Translations under genes and position numbers: made by a program | Shown: positions 51,268-61,898 of the stretch, piece by piece | Layout: each line of letters opens with the position of its first letter | Numbering within the stretch: the first letter of the stretch is position 1 | Assembly: GCA_010909725.1 (NCBI GenBank) | Contig: JAACMV010000005.1 | Coordinates: 496,001-560,000 of the forward strand | DNA length: 64,000 bases | DNA from: Picochlorum sp. 'celeri' | Taxonomy: Eukaryota; Chlorophyta; Trebouxiophyceae | Direction: 5' to 3' | The notes under the pieces: generated by a model | Seen by the model: only the letters and a program-made list of their open reading frames with translations | Told to the model about the DNA's origin: nothing | The model's database searches: none

Positions 51268-52239
51268 GCTTTTATTACCTATAATTTACCAATGAATGAT
51301 ACTGTGCCGGGCGTATGGATTGACGGGAAGCTTGAAAGACTGGACATTCGGAATCATTGGAATCCGCAGTATACTCTCCCATCAAATATATCCTTTGATC
51401 GAAAGCGAATCTAGAAGCCACCACCCGCGGAAGAATATACTCAAGGGGGAGGCATTGGTGGAAAGGTAGATGTATTGGTAAACTGAATTTAGAATTCTAA
51501 ATATAAATTGGTTGCGGAATGGTATGTATGCCAAGAAAGGCAATGTTGTTGTCGGCGTTGGGGTACCTCGCTAGGTTCTCTGTCGTCGGGTGCTTGATTG
51601 AACACGGAGGGGTATCGAAGGGGGATAGGGGGGTTTGGGACTTGTATATGGCTGTCTCGGATACGACATGGTGACAAAAAGGGACAAGCATAGAGGACAA
51701 GAGGAGCCATGGGCTGCATTCGTGTGTGGCAAGGTCTCGTAGAATATCTACGTGGTGATGGCAATGGTCCCTATGCAGGGGCATGCGGGACCGGAGGGAT
51801 GTGTCGATTTCAGGGTGGGTTGGGATAAGGTTGGGTGTTTGCGAGTTGAGTCCCTCTATGAGTGCCGTGGCGGGTGGGATGGTGATACATTGTGTGCAAT
51901 TGGTGGTATGGCATGTTCGATCGGGGGAAAGAGAGTACGATGTCATGGGGATGATGCCGTGTTTGGGTTTCTTTTAACCCTCCTGTACGTGTGTGCATGT
52001 GCAGCATGGTACAATGGCATGCTATTGATATTGGAGTTTGTTGAATGGATGGACCAGTATCTTTTGTGAGTTAAGATTAGTGGTGAAGAAGCGTAGCAGT
52101 AAATTTTTGTGTGCAAGGAGCAGGAGTTTCTCTCAATAGGATTGTGGCTTGTTGTAAGGGAGGCGATTTGCAGTATCTGCACGAACGGATTTTCCGAGTA
52201 TTGTCTCAGTTGTTTGAACATTGAATATTTTGTATACTA
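51268..52239. other. 972-bp region upstream of the AP2 gene
   Basis: Divergent space between PGP synthase and the AP2 factor. Several open frames of 60-150 codons exist on both strands but have random-looking composition. A small plus frame ending at 51414 includes the peptide MNDTVPGVWIDGKLERLDI and is somewhat protein-like, but it starts antisense to the PGP synthase start. A long leader or promoter for the regulatory gene is the likeliest content. Confidence 0.5.
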
Positions 52240-54348
52240 ATGAAGACGGAAGGGTACAGTGCGACGAATGGGGCGGAGCAGATGCTGTTTCATCCCCTGG
52301 AGAAGCGAGGTGGTGGACAAGGGCAACATGGTCTTGCATGCAAGACGGGTGAATCTCCGAGTGATGAAAAGCCATCAAGTTCTTTGTCAGAAGCAAATAC
52401 ATCTGCTGGTGGGCTGGGTTCGGATGGGAGTCCCCAAGTTCGCTCTCATGCACCAGTGAACAAGAGCAGGTATCGAGGAGTCAGTTACGACAGAAAGAAG
52501 GCGAAATGGAGGGTTCAGATCAAAGTTGCAGCGTTGGGTAAAAGTGGAGTATCAGTTGGGTATTTCGATACTGAAGAGGCTGCTGCAAGAGCATATGATC
52601 GGGCTGCCATTGGTCTTCTAGGTCGGGATGCACCAAATTTGCAGACAAATTTTGATGTTTCTGACTATTCAGAGGATTCTATTCCTTGTCTCAGTGGCAA
52701 GACACGTGAAGAAGTGAAGACAACGTTGAAGAGTGAGAGAATCAAGCAGGCTCCTCGGCGTCGATTCATGTCTCGGCAGAGAACATCCAAGTACATGGGG
52801 GTGGGCTCTTCCAACAGGAAGAATCAATGGCAAGCAAGGATATTGGTACATGGTAAAGTGACTCATCTTGGGTACTATGAGACAGAAGAAGAGGCCGCAA
52901 AGGTCTACGATCGAGTGAGCCTTGCCCTGCATGGGATGCAGGCACAAACAAATTTCCCAGTGGATGACTATCCTGAGCAAGACATTGAGCCTTTCAGAGA
53001 TTTGGATAGAGAGAGCTTGCAGCGCGCATTGGGTGTTAAGCCTATGGATAAAAGCAGTAAGTACAGGGGTGTTTCTAAGAAGAAGGGGAAATGGGAGGCT
53101 AAAGTCATGGTCAACAGAAGGTGGGCATACAGGGAGCTCTTTGATTCTGAAGAAGCTGCTGCACGCGCATATGATAAAGCCCTGTGGCGATTGAAGCCAG
53201 CAGAAGCACAGTCGTATGTAAATTTCAAAGATGAAGCGCCGAATGGAGTCAAAGTTGGCGTAAGACATAGTATTGTGGAGGAGATGTCCATGGATGACGG
53301 AAGGTTTGGAGAATGCAATGAAGTTGATTCTGACGATGATTTTGAATACGAATACAGGCCAACGAAAGGAACGTCCCGAAGTGAGAAGATGAGAGCGAAG
53401 AAAAATATGTCAGGAACGCATGTGGATCACAATCATTCAGCTGCGCGAGCAAAAGCAGCACCAAATGAACGCCATAGACAACATGGCAGACCACAGTTCT
53501 CCATTACCCCAGGCGAAGGGCTCAAGTTCACCTCTGGTAGTATTGAATCAGACGTGACACCGATAGGAATGATTCCAAACCAGCAGCAGGGTTCATTTGA
53601 TGAACCTCTTCTCATCAGAGTTGGTTCAGAAAGCCATATATTGGCACCTGATCATCACATGAATGCTGGATCCAGCACAGATCTGGTCACCAAAAGACAT
53701 TCCGGGATGAAGAGAGTCACCAGTGAGCCTCAATTTTCACATGTACCTTTCAATGGTGAACCTCTTGGTCAGATGGCAGTCCCAGGAACGTATGAAGAAA
53801 TTCACGACTTTATGCATGAGAAGGACATTTTTGGTGGAGTTGATTTGGGAGAATTGACAGGGTCTTTGGGTCAACCGGAAGATCACGATCTGCAGCATAT
53901 ACACGACTTTGTGACCACATCCGGTGTGGATATGCATGGAGGAGCTTCCGAACTTTTGTTTGAGGATGAGGAGATGGCCCTCACAAACCTTGAGCAGAAT
54001 GCAAGGCCGCGAAAACTGAACAAGAGCATCTCGATGCAAAACCTCTCATGCATAGACATCTCGGATGCAAGCAACGTGACAACAGCCAACAAACCCCCTC
54101 TTCCAGGTACCATGGTGGGTAGAATGGCCACACTGCAGACAACTGACAGAAACCTGCCACCCAAGCCTGTATTACGACGCATCAACACATACACCAGTGC
54201 ACTGCCCAGCTTGGAAGAAGAATATAATCTGGCACGATCGCACAACTCGAGTGATGAGGATTTGGTAAAAAAGTTATGGGGAGCAGCCCCAACTATTGGC
54301 GTGCCAAATACCCACTCGGATGATGTCAGGGCATTTGACCATACTTGA
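52240..54348 (+). CDS. AP2-family transcription factor with three AP2 domains
   Basis: 702 residues, one exon. Three AP2/ERF DNA-binding domains lie near residues 75-145, 185-245 and 270-330: SRYRGVSYDRKKAKWRVQI, SKYMGVGSSNRKNQWQARI and SKYRGVSKKKGKWEAKV, each followed by a FDTEEAAARAYD-type helix. The remaining 370 residues are low-complexity and disordered, with acidic and Ser-rich stretches that could act in activation. Multi-AP2 proteins (ANT/AP2 lineage) are typical of green algae and land plants. Targets cannot be told. The gene lies alone with a long upstream region, as expected of a regulated factor. Confidence 0.95.
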   Translation: MKTEGYSATNGAEQMLFHPLEKRGGGQGQHGLACKTGESPSDEKPSSSLSEANTSAGGLGSDGSPQVRSHAPVNKSRYRGVSYDRKKAKWRVQIKVAALGKSGVSVGYFDTEEAAARAYDRAAIGLLGRDAPNLQTNFDVSDYSEDSIPCLSGKTREEVKTTLKSERIKQAPRRRFMSRQRTSKYMGVGSSNRKNQWQARILVHGKVTHLGYYETEEEAAKVYDRVSLALHGMQAQTNFPVDDYPEQDIEPFRDLDRESLQRALGVKPMDKSSKYRGVSKKKGKWEAKVMVNRRWAYRELFDSEEAAARAYDKALWRLKPAEAQSYVNFKDEAPNGVKVGVRHSIVEEMSMDDGRFGECNEVDSDDDFEYEYRPTKGTSRSEKMRAKKNMSGTHVDHNHSAARAKAAPNERHRQHGRPQFSITPGEGLKFTSGSIESDVTPIGMIPNQQQGSFDEPLLIRVGSESHILAPDHHMNAGSSTDLVTKRHSGMKRVTSEPQFSHVPFNGEPLGQMAVPGTYEEIHDFMHEKDIFGGVDLGELTGSLGQPEDHDLQHIHDFVTTSGVDMHGGASELLFEDEEMALTNLEQNARPRKLNKSISMQNLSCIDISDASNVTTANKPPLPGTMVGRMATLQTTDRNLPPKPVLRRINTYTSALPSLEEEYNLARSHNSSDEDLVKKLWGAAPTIGVPNTHSDDVRAFDHT

Positions 54349-54493
54349 TTCACATTGTACCATATTTGATATATGAGAGCCTGCCTTTCAGGCAGCAGAT
54401 AGGATAATTATATTCATTAGTCGATTTTGAGCTTCGATGAAACAATCAACGTTGATTTTTTCTTACATGCGATGTAAAAATCCAGAGTTCTAA

Positions 54494-54705
54494 CTATTTC
54501 TTTGCTGCCTTTTTGGCATTTGATGCCGCTACACTCTGCACACCACAAACACCACCATCATTCACATGTTGACCTATAGTATCGTAATTACAGATCCACC
54601 AACCTTCAAATACCCAAGCTTGACGGATCCGTAGAGAACTCCTCCTCCCACCGCGGCAACCCTCAGCACCTTTGCCAGGGTTGATGTGCCACTGTACGGA
54701 TTCAT
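54494..54705 (-). CDS. Mitochondrial ATP synthase subunit e (very small two-exon gene)
   Basis: Exons 54705-54604 and 54535-54494 encode only 47 residues, separated by a 68-nt intron (GTTGGT donor, TGTGCAG acceptor). The protein begins MNPYSGTSTLAKVLRV, matching the PYSGTSTLA start of plant subunit e, then has one membrane helix with the GxxxG motif (GVLYG) that drives ATP synthase dimerisation, and a short Lys-rich tail (NAKKAAKK). Subunit e sits at the F0 dimer interface in the inner mitochondrial membrane. Length and order fit the plant proteins of about 50 residues. It is divergent from the FtsHi gene. Confidence 0.82.
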
Positions 54706-54974
54706 AACAGAAACACTACAAAAAAACCTATGGAATAAAAGAAATTTCACTGGGAAATCTGTATGGCTCGAGCATACGTGAGAACGTTCATCCTGGCTGG
54801 ATTCTCCGTAATATATATATTCGGAATGTTTTAAGTACGGAGAATTTCCTATCGAACATCCATACAAGCACTATTTGTACCGATGGTGTTGATTAAATAC
54901 AAGTTTACATACCAAATATACCAATGTATCTTGTGCATTGTTGATTGAGTAGAAGAGTGACGCGGATACGACTC

Positions 54975-57581
54975 ATGGGGGCGATACATGGAGTCGTGGG
55001 TCTCAGGAACCCGCAACAGAGGTGCCATGGTAGCAATCTGAGAAGACGATGTTCACATTTTGGTAATAGGAAGCATAAGATGATTGGAATGCGAGGCATT
55101 GTGGCCCAGGGGCTTCCTGGTTGGCTTAGCGGCATTGGGGGTGGTAGCGGCAAAAATGCCGAGGGGCCTCCAAAGCCGAATACAAGTAAATTTAAGAAGG
55201 AAGATTTGAAGCGGATCAAGAATGAGGGGCCGACAATGGATGATTTGAGGGCTCATTTCGAGGTGCCTAAAAGAGGAGAGGATGACATGGAGAAAAATGT
55301 GTATGATTTTGTGCCATACGAGGTGCTCGGGGGGCAGCAATATAATCCAGAGCCAAAGTGGTCAGATATACAGCAGATGTCGTATATGGAGTTCTATGCG
55401 GGTCTGAGGGAGAGGAATTGGACGAGTGAATATTACAACCCGGATGCAGAGGTGTGGAATATGGAGTTTTTCAGTGATAGTGGGCGGTTCCTTCGTCCAA
55501 GTTTCGCAGGATATAGAGTGTTGTTGACATCTCCTGAGAAGGAAGGTTGGAAGCGGTGGGTGAATTTAGATAGACCTGGTCCGGATAATTTCCTGAGGGA
55601 TTATATGGGTGGTGGGACTGTGGGAGGCATCTACAAGACAAAGAGGATGTCGCAGAAGCCGTTTTCGCCGAGAGAGTATGGGTATAATCAGGTTTTTGAG
55701 CAATTATTTGAAGCGTATGAGCAACGGTTGTCGAGGAAAGCAGCGCTTGATGTTGAGAGGAAGGGGTGGACGAAGCGGGCTTCTGGTGCTGGGTATGATT
55801 GTCCTGCGGACAAGCATATGAATATATCATTCCATTACACAGCGCCGGAACGTTCGTTGCACGCATTTTGGGAAATGCTTCCTAGGATTGCATTCTACGG
55901 GTTTGGAATGTCCTTTTTAGCTGGAGCATTGGCCATTGGGATTTTTAGACCGCGAAAGCAAATGCCAACTGACATGTTTCAGGCCATGGAGTTTGCACAA
56001 AGTAAAGGAACAGCCCGTAAGGATGGATCTTCGGATGTCAAATTTGCTGATGTAGGTGGGTTGGGGGAGACTATTCACGAAATGATGGATATTGTCTCAT
56101 TTTTAAAGGATCCAAAGAGATATGCTGCTTTGGATGCAAGGCCCCCAAAGGGAATTCTCCTCTCTGGAGACCCTGGTGTAGGAAAAACCCTTATTGCGAA
56201 GGCAATAGCTGGTGAAGCTGGAGTTCCATTTTATCAGATGGCAGGCTCAGAGTTTGTCGAAGCGATTGTTGGTGTTGGAGCTGCACGAGTGCGTGATTTG
56301 TTCCGGAGAGCACGAGCCCAAGCACCATGTATAGTATTTGTCGATGAGATTGATGCGCTTGGCATTCAAAGAGCAGCTGCAGGAGTGAAAACTAATGAAG
56401 AGAGAGAGCAAACGTTAAATCAGTTGTTGTCCGAGATGGATGGTTTCAAACCTGATTCAGGAGTCGTGTTTGTTGCTGCTACAAACAGACCAGATTTGCT
56501 GGATGCAGCACTCGTCCGAGCTGGTCGATTCGACCGAAAGATTGTCATCAGACGACCAGATGAAGAAGGACGAAAAGAAATTTTACAAATACATGCAAGA
56601 CGGCATACAATGTCGCCTGATGTGGATTTAGGGCAGTTGGCAAAGGATTTGCCAGGTCTCTCTGGTGCTGAATTAGGCAATGTGCTCAATGAAGCCGCAC
56701 TGGAGGCTGTCCGCAGAGACGGACATGAAATTATCCCAGAAGATGTATATGGTGCTGTCGATAGAGTTCTTCAGGGTATTAGACGGCCAGCCCTTCCTGA
56801 TAGATTCCCAATCAAGAGGTCCATGGCAGTCCATGAAGCTGGCACTGCCATCATTGCATCTCTTCTCCACCAGAAAGCACAGAGGATAGAGGCAGTAGAG
56901 AGAGTCTCCATTGTTCCTAGAGGGAGGGATTGGAGTAGAACAATATATGCGAGAGGTAATGACGAGGATTACATCATTATGACCAAGGGAAGGCTTTTGG
57001 ATAGGATCAGAGTCGTCTTGGCAGGGCGAGCTGCAGAAGAGGTCTGGGACGGTGTCCCGTCAACATATGGAACAAACGACGTTAGGGTACGATTTTTTTC
57101 TTTTTTACATAGGTCGCCATGTCCCACAGCTTTGTGACGATACTTATTGTCTTTGCAGGATGCAACCAAACTGGCAATGCGATTTGTAGCAAACTATGGA
57201 CTAGATGCTGCACTTGGAATCACAACGTATGCTCCCACGCCAAGCCGCCTAGGCTTCATGCAGAAAAGCTTCGAGGTTGCTGTAGATAATATCGATGAAG
57301 ATTTATACGGGACAAGTATCGACGGTGGATCATTCCAGCCATCTGACAATTCCTGGCATGCCATGAAGTCACGGGCAGCTGATATTGTCAAGGAATCATA
57401 CATGGCCAATCTAAAGGAACTTAGTGCACGAAAAGAAGCAATGAGTGTTCTATCCGATCGTCTTTTAGAAAAAGAGACGGTGTTTGGAGAAGAAGTTATG
57501 GAGATTATCAAGCAGTATGAGCCAGCCGGAAAACTACAGGATGCATCATCATCTTCTTCTTCGTCCTCCTCTTCTGTGTAA
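54975..57581 (+). CDS. FtsHi: FtsH-like AAA protein with inactivated protease site
   Basis: Exons 54975-57086 and 57159-57581 give 844 residues. A basic N-terminus, probably a transit peptide, and a long hydrophilic region precede one clear membrane helix (AFYGFGMSFLAGALAIGIF, about 304-323). The AAA domain is intact: GDPGVGKT (about 397), IVFVDEIDALG (about 451), AATNRPDLLDAALVRAGRFDR. The metalloprotease motif that should read HExxH is HEAGT (about 618), lacking the second zinc His, so proteolysis is not expected. Plant FtsHi proteins with such losses belong to the Ycf2-FtsHi ATPase motor at the inner envelope, which drives preprotein import. The protein ends in a run of Ser. TGTAA overlaps the stop codon (57577-57581). 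Confidence 0.92.
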
Positions 57582-57740
57582 CGCTCTCTTTCTTCGTTCC
57601 TCTCACCTTTATCACAGTAGGAACGAGTACATAAATATATGTATGTGCTATAACACGTTTGCAGACATATTGGTCCTCTGAGCTTTACAGAGCTTGACCA
57701 ATACATACTAGATTTCACATCTTACATGGATAGAATTGGT

Positions 57741-58397
57741 TTACATATTCTGAGGTGGCTGTGGCAATCCCAATGACTGAGCCAATTTCGCCATTCGCTC
57801 CTTCATTCCTGCAACACTCTTTGCATGTGCATCCTTCATCGCTTCAGTCACCAATGCAGACAACTTCTCATTCCCTTGACTGTATGCTGCCTCTGTGATA
57901 TCTACAGACTTTGGCTCCTGGTTCCCCGTCATAATCACACGCACAGTCTCATCAGAACTATATCCTTCAAAATCAGTGTTTGCCAACTCCTCTTGCACCT
58001 TTGCAGCTTCAATCTGAATCATACTCTGAGCCTTTTTGATATTCTCCATAAAGTTGCCCATATTTCCGAGACCTCCAAGACCTCCACCATTCCCCTACAT
58101 GGACCATAAAATCAATTTATCAGATGTATTCGACACCATATCAACGCATATCGACGCATCATCGCAACCATCTCAAGATGCGACGTCACAAGAACTCACA
58201 TCTTTATTACCGCCGCCAAAGAGTGCTCTTGGTGCGACTGCAACCCGTCCAGATCTTCTTTTACTGCAATTTTATGTACATTTATTAGCCAACCAGATGG
58301 CCCATTTTGAAATCATACGACCACCACGCTACTCGTACCTGGTCACGTGGAAACCAGAGACAAAGCTCGGCTTTTGTGTAATTACAGACAACTGCAT
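57741..58397 (-). CDS. Plastid YbaB/EbfC nucleoid-associated protein, STIC2-like
   Basis: Three exons, 58397-58339, 58263-58200 and 58094-57741, give 158 residues; exons 1 and 2 are tiny (59 and 64 nt), but phases fit. The N-terminus (MQLSVITQKPSFVSGFHV, then RRSGRVAVAPRALFGGG) is a plastid transit peptide ending in a conserved LFGGG. The YbaB domain follows: GNMGNFMENIKKAQSMIQIE, FEGYSSDETVRVIMTGNQEP, KLSALVTEAMKDAHAKS and MKERMAKLAQSLGLP. Plant STIC2 belongs to this family and interacts genetically with thylakoid protein targeting; bacterial YbaB binds DNA. Confidence 0.9.
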
Positions 58398-58487
58398 TGT
58401 ATTGAATATTTTTAATCGACTACTTTATTGTAAATAATTCAAACAGGCACACGCATGGCATTGGATGGAATTTCCTACTGCTCCTGG

Positions 58488-58508
58488 ACACACACACACA
58501 CACACACA
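58488..58508. repeat. (AC)n microsatellite
   Basis: About ten AC units in the 133-bp gap between the JmjC gene stop and the STIC2-like start. Confidence 0.9.
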
Positions 58509-58530
58509 AGATTTAAGATGTGGATCAGTC

Positions 58531-59769
58531 TCAGGACGACGAATCCGTGCTCAAACTACTACTACTGCTGCTGCTGCTGTCAGAAGAAGACGAAGATGAT
58601 GACGAAGACGATGGGCTGGATATCGAGTCACATCGTTCATCCTCATCAATAATATATTGGGCACTCTCAGCCAGATCTGGGCGCTCCAACCTGAGATGTT
58701 TCAACCAATATCGAGTCATTTTCGGTCGACTGATCCGACAATGCATAAATACTTTTCTAAAGTTGGCACTCGAACAGAAATTATGTGTGACAGCCACGGT
58801 AAAATCCAAGTTGAGGACAACATGCCACCACCCATTGGGAACATACACTGTGTCTCCTGGGTGTTGAATAACATGGATTGGTCTCGGATACTTCCAATCC
58901 TTCTTCAACGTCTGTGGCCAGACGATATCAAACCATCTCGCAGCACTATCAACACCTTTTGGCTTGATGGCGTCTTGTGGCGTCTCAGGACTGAAGAGCA
59001 CCCACCGCTTGTGACCTCGAACCAAGGCATTCCATGCAGATGTTCCCAACGGATCCACATGAATATTTGTTCCTGAACGAGCACCTCCTGCACAAAACCA
59101 CCTCCAAGGTGGTCTCTTATCTTCCCCAGCGAGTCGCAACAAATCCTCTGAGAAGATAAAAGGGACGGTGTAGTCCTTCATCATACAACTCCCATCCTTT
59201 GCATCCTTCTCTGACAGCACAGATCCATCAAAAATATACAATGGAGAATCATCCCGCAAGCCTTGTTCAGGGTCATGCGCATATTTCAGAAAATGATGAA
59301 ATTTCATCCGCACGGGGTACCCATCATCATCAGAACCGACTTTGAATGAATAGTCCTTGTATCTCTGCAGCAACGCTGCATCACTCCATTGGCCATTCAT
59401 GGCTGGCCAATGTTCGCATACATTCTTGATCAAACACGGCAAGCCTTTTTTCTCTATACCATGAGAAAATTCTGCAAAGGATACCCTCTTCCCATCCACA
59501 ACATGCATAGAATCATGTGGCCCTTTGCAATCGACATCACATGTGATGGGAGACTGGCCATACCCATGACGAGTCCAGTCTCCCTTGGAAATACGCAGCT
59601 CCGACCGGGCCTTCCTCTTGACCTTTCGAACAACCCGCTGATATGTATTCCTTTTTATTTTCTTCTTCTTCTTCTTCTTCCGTTGCCTGTCATGAGAGGA
59701 TGCACCGCCACCCTTTGAGACCTGGCAGGTCCTCTTGCCCTCCTCCTCCTGCTGCTGATATCGACACAT
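58531..59769 (-). CDS. JmjC-domain oxygenase, JMJD6-like
   Basis: 412 residues from ATG 59769. The N-terminus is Lys-rich (seven Lys in a row, nuclear-localisation-like), then SELRISKGDWTRHGYGQS and the JmjC fold. Metal ligands are His and Asp in NIHVDPLGTSAWN and a distal His in VPNGWWHVVLNL; LIKNVCEHWPAMNGQW and GHKRWVLFSPETP are typical of JMJD6. The last 40 residues are an almost pure Ser/Asp tract. JMJD6-family enzymes are Fe(II)/2-oxoglutarate lysyl hydroxylases acting on splicing factors and possibly histones; here only the fold and metal site can be asserted. Confidence 0.92.
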   Translation of the reverse strand: MCRYQQQEEEGKRTCQVSKGGGASSHDRQRKKKKKKKIKRNTYQRVVRKVKRKARSELRISKGDWTRHGYGQSPITCDVDCKGPHDSMHVVDGKRVSFAEFSHGIEKKGLPCLIKNVCEHWPAMNGQWSDAALLQRYKDYSFKVGSDDDGYPVRMKFHHFLKYAHDPEQGLRDDSPLYIFDGSVLSEKDAKDGSCMMKDYTVPFIFSEDLLRLAGEDKRPPWRWFCAGGARSGTNIHVDPLGTSAWNALVRGHKRWVLFSPETPQDAIKPKGVDSAARWFDIVWPQTLKKDWKYPRPIHVIQHPGDTVYVPNGWWHVVLNLDFTVAVTHNFCSSANFRKVFMHCRISRPKMTRYWLKHLRLERPDLAESAQYIIDEDERCDSISSPSSSSSSSSSSDSSSSSSSSLSTDSSS

Positions 59770-60200
59770 CACACATCCAACAATCCGCACGATTATGTGT
59801 TCTTATTTTACTACATAAAATAATGAGATCCAGGTATTTGGTTGGATGAAATCAATCGCTGTCATGCATTGAAAACATAATGCTCCCATCAATCCCACCG
59901 AGCTCAATACCCTTACAGATCGACCCAGTATCAAGAGTATTTTATTTTACTGTAATTTTTCATCCCAACCATGCGCCATTTTTCTGAATGACATCACCAG
60001 AAGACATTTCCATGCCTGGCAATGCATGTGTCACATCTATTCGGTCAATAGTCTCCTTTGACCGAATCCGTTATGTATATGCATGAAGACTATGGACCAG
60101 GTCGCATGGATTGTAGAGATATCCACCGAAACACGTCTATTATTATTACAACGTCATAGATAGACAAGAAGGAGACGACGAGTATTGACATAGACCCATC
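59770..60200. other. Divergent region between the JmjC and CDH1/FZR genes
   Basis: 431 bp between opposite starts, expected to hold both promoters. I see no additional gene. Confidence 0.5.
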
Positions 60201-61808
60201 ATGGATGACGAATACGGTGGAGGAAGGAATCATGGTGGTGAATTCGCTCCTTCGAGCAACACAGCAGCATCTCCTTCCAAACGTGTTGTTCAACCTTCTT
60301 CTACAAGTAAACCTGTGTCATATTCTGATAGGTTTATACCCAGCAGAGCAGGGACGTCTCGCCTTGATTGTACGGTCTTGGAACGGGAAACGGTTGCTTC
60401 TCATGTGCCGGTCAAAGGCCAGGATAAGGATCAGGATTCAGCGAGTGTGTATGGCATGGTGATTCGATCTGAATTGTTGGGTTGCTCGTCGACTGGAGGG
60501 GGTGCGAGCTTGCCCTCGTCGCCCGAGAAGAATCCCCAAGGGGGGGCCGGTGGATCGACAGGGGAGGCATCAGTTCCGCACTTTGGTCTTCTGGAGAGTC
60601 CCATGGGGAGAATGTCGAATGGACGGGCTGGAGGGGGTGCTGGTCCATCGTCTCAAGGGACGCCAGGGACTGGGAGGAAGACGCTGTTTCGATATGTGAC
60701 TGATTCATCTGATGCCTATGGAAATGTGTGCAAATCTCCGTTTCAGCAGCGTGGGTTGCTGGATGGGAGTGATATATTCGGCAGTAATGAGTCGACGTTT
60801 ACCTCGCCGGGACGGCTTCCGCGGAGGATTAATAGATCTCCTTTCAAGGTGCTGGATGCACCCCAGTTGGCTGATGATTTCTACCTCAATCTGGTTGATT
60901 GGTCAGCGACCAACACCTTGGCAGTAGGGTTGGGGTCTGCTGTATATTTATGGTCTGCATGTACGAGTAAAGTGACCAGGCTTGTCGATCTTGGAAGGGA
61001 TACGAGCGTGTGCAGCGTGGCATGGAGTCAACGGGGACATTACTTGTCTGTTGGAGTTGACAATGGGGATGTGCAGCTGTGGGATGCTGTCAAATGTAGA
61101 CGCCTGCGACTGATGGCTGGTCATAGACAGCGTGTAGGATGTATGAATTGGAGCCATCATGTATTGGCAACTGGGAGCAGAGATAGAAGTATTCTTTTGA
61201 GGGATGTGAGGGCACCAGAGCATTCATATGCCAAGTTATCAGCACATCGGTCTGAAGTGTGCGGTCTGAAATGGTCCCCAGATGATAGAGAAATAGCATC
61301 TGGTGGAAATGATAATCACTTGATGATATGGCAGCCAGGGCATTCGTCGTCGTCGGATCCCGTGCAGAAATTCTCGCTGCACACGGCAGCAGTCAAGGCA
61401 ATTGCATGGAGTCCACATCAGCATGGGTTGATTGCGAGTGGGGGAGGCACAGCGGATCGATGTATCAAATTTTGGAATACATCTACTGGAGCAGCGTTGA
61501 ATAGCGTGGATACAGGATCGCAGGTGTGTAATTTGGCGTGGTCGAAGAATGTGAATGAGATTGTCAGCACGCATGGATACTCTCAAAATCAAATCATTGT
61601 ATGGCGATACCAAGGAATGCAAAAGCTGGCAACGTTGACTGGCCATACACTTCGTGTATTGTATTTGGCATGCTCACCAGATGGACAGACAATCGTGACT
61701 GGAGCAGGTGACGAAACCCTGCGCTTCTGGAATGTATTCCCAGGACCAAAGGCACAGGCAGGCGGTGCGGCTGGTGTAGGGTCCATGATGCGGACTGTTA
61801 TTCGATAG
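60201..61808 (+). CDS. FZR1: CDH1/FZR (CCS52)-type APC/C activator
   Basis: 535 residues, intronless. The C-box YSDRFIPSR lies near residue 43. A longer N-terminus than CDC20, rich in Ser-Pro/Gly, provides likely CDK phosphorylation sites (SPSKR, SPEK, ESPMG). KVLDAPQLADDFYLNLVDW leads to the seven-blade WD40 propeller (DGNDNHLMIW-type blades; GGGTADRCIKFWN), and the protein ends MRTVIR with the IR tail. CDH1 keeps the APC/C active in late mitosis, G1 and endocycles. Its paralogue CDC20 lies about 39 kb upstream. It converges on the sirtuin gene. Confidence 0.97.
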   Translation: MDDEYGGGRNHGGEFAPSSNTAASPSKRVVQPSSTSKPVSYSDRFIPSRAGTSRLDCTVLERETVASHVPVKGQDKDQDSASVYGMVIRSELLGCSSTGGGASLPSSPEKNPQGGAGGSTGEASVPHFGLLESPMGRMSNGRAGGGAGPSSQGTPGTGRKTLFRYVTDSSDAYGNVCKSPFQQRGLLDGSDIFGSNESTFTSPGRLPRRINRSPFKVLDAPQLADDFYLNLVDWSATNTLAVGLGSAVYLWSACTSKVTRLVDLGRDTSVCSVAWSQRGHYLSVGVDNGDVQLWDAVKCRRLRLMAGHRQRVGCMNWSHHVLATGSRDRSILLRDVRAPEHSYAKLSAHRSEVCGLKWSPDDREIASGGNDNHLMIWQPGHSSSSDPVQKFSLHTAAVKAIAWSPHQHGLIASGGGTADRCIKFWNTSTGAALNSVDTGSQVCNLAWSKNVNEIVSTHGYSQNQIIVWRYQGMQKLATLTGHTLRVLYLACSPDGQTIVTGAGDETLRFWNVFPGPKAQAGGAAGVGSMMRTVIR

Positions 61809-61898
61809 ACACCCACATACACATGTAGAACGATATGATCAATTTTCTCATACAAAAAAATAATAATAATAACAGATTCGAATTCAAGTAGTAGCCCA

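Noticed and set aside
51497..51946. 149-codon minus-strand open frame upstream of the AP2 gene
   Set aside because: Composition is rich in His, Pro, Thr and Ser without hydrophobic pattern or domain; it looks like a chance frame in the promoter/leader region.
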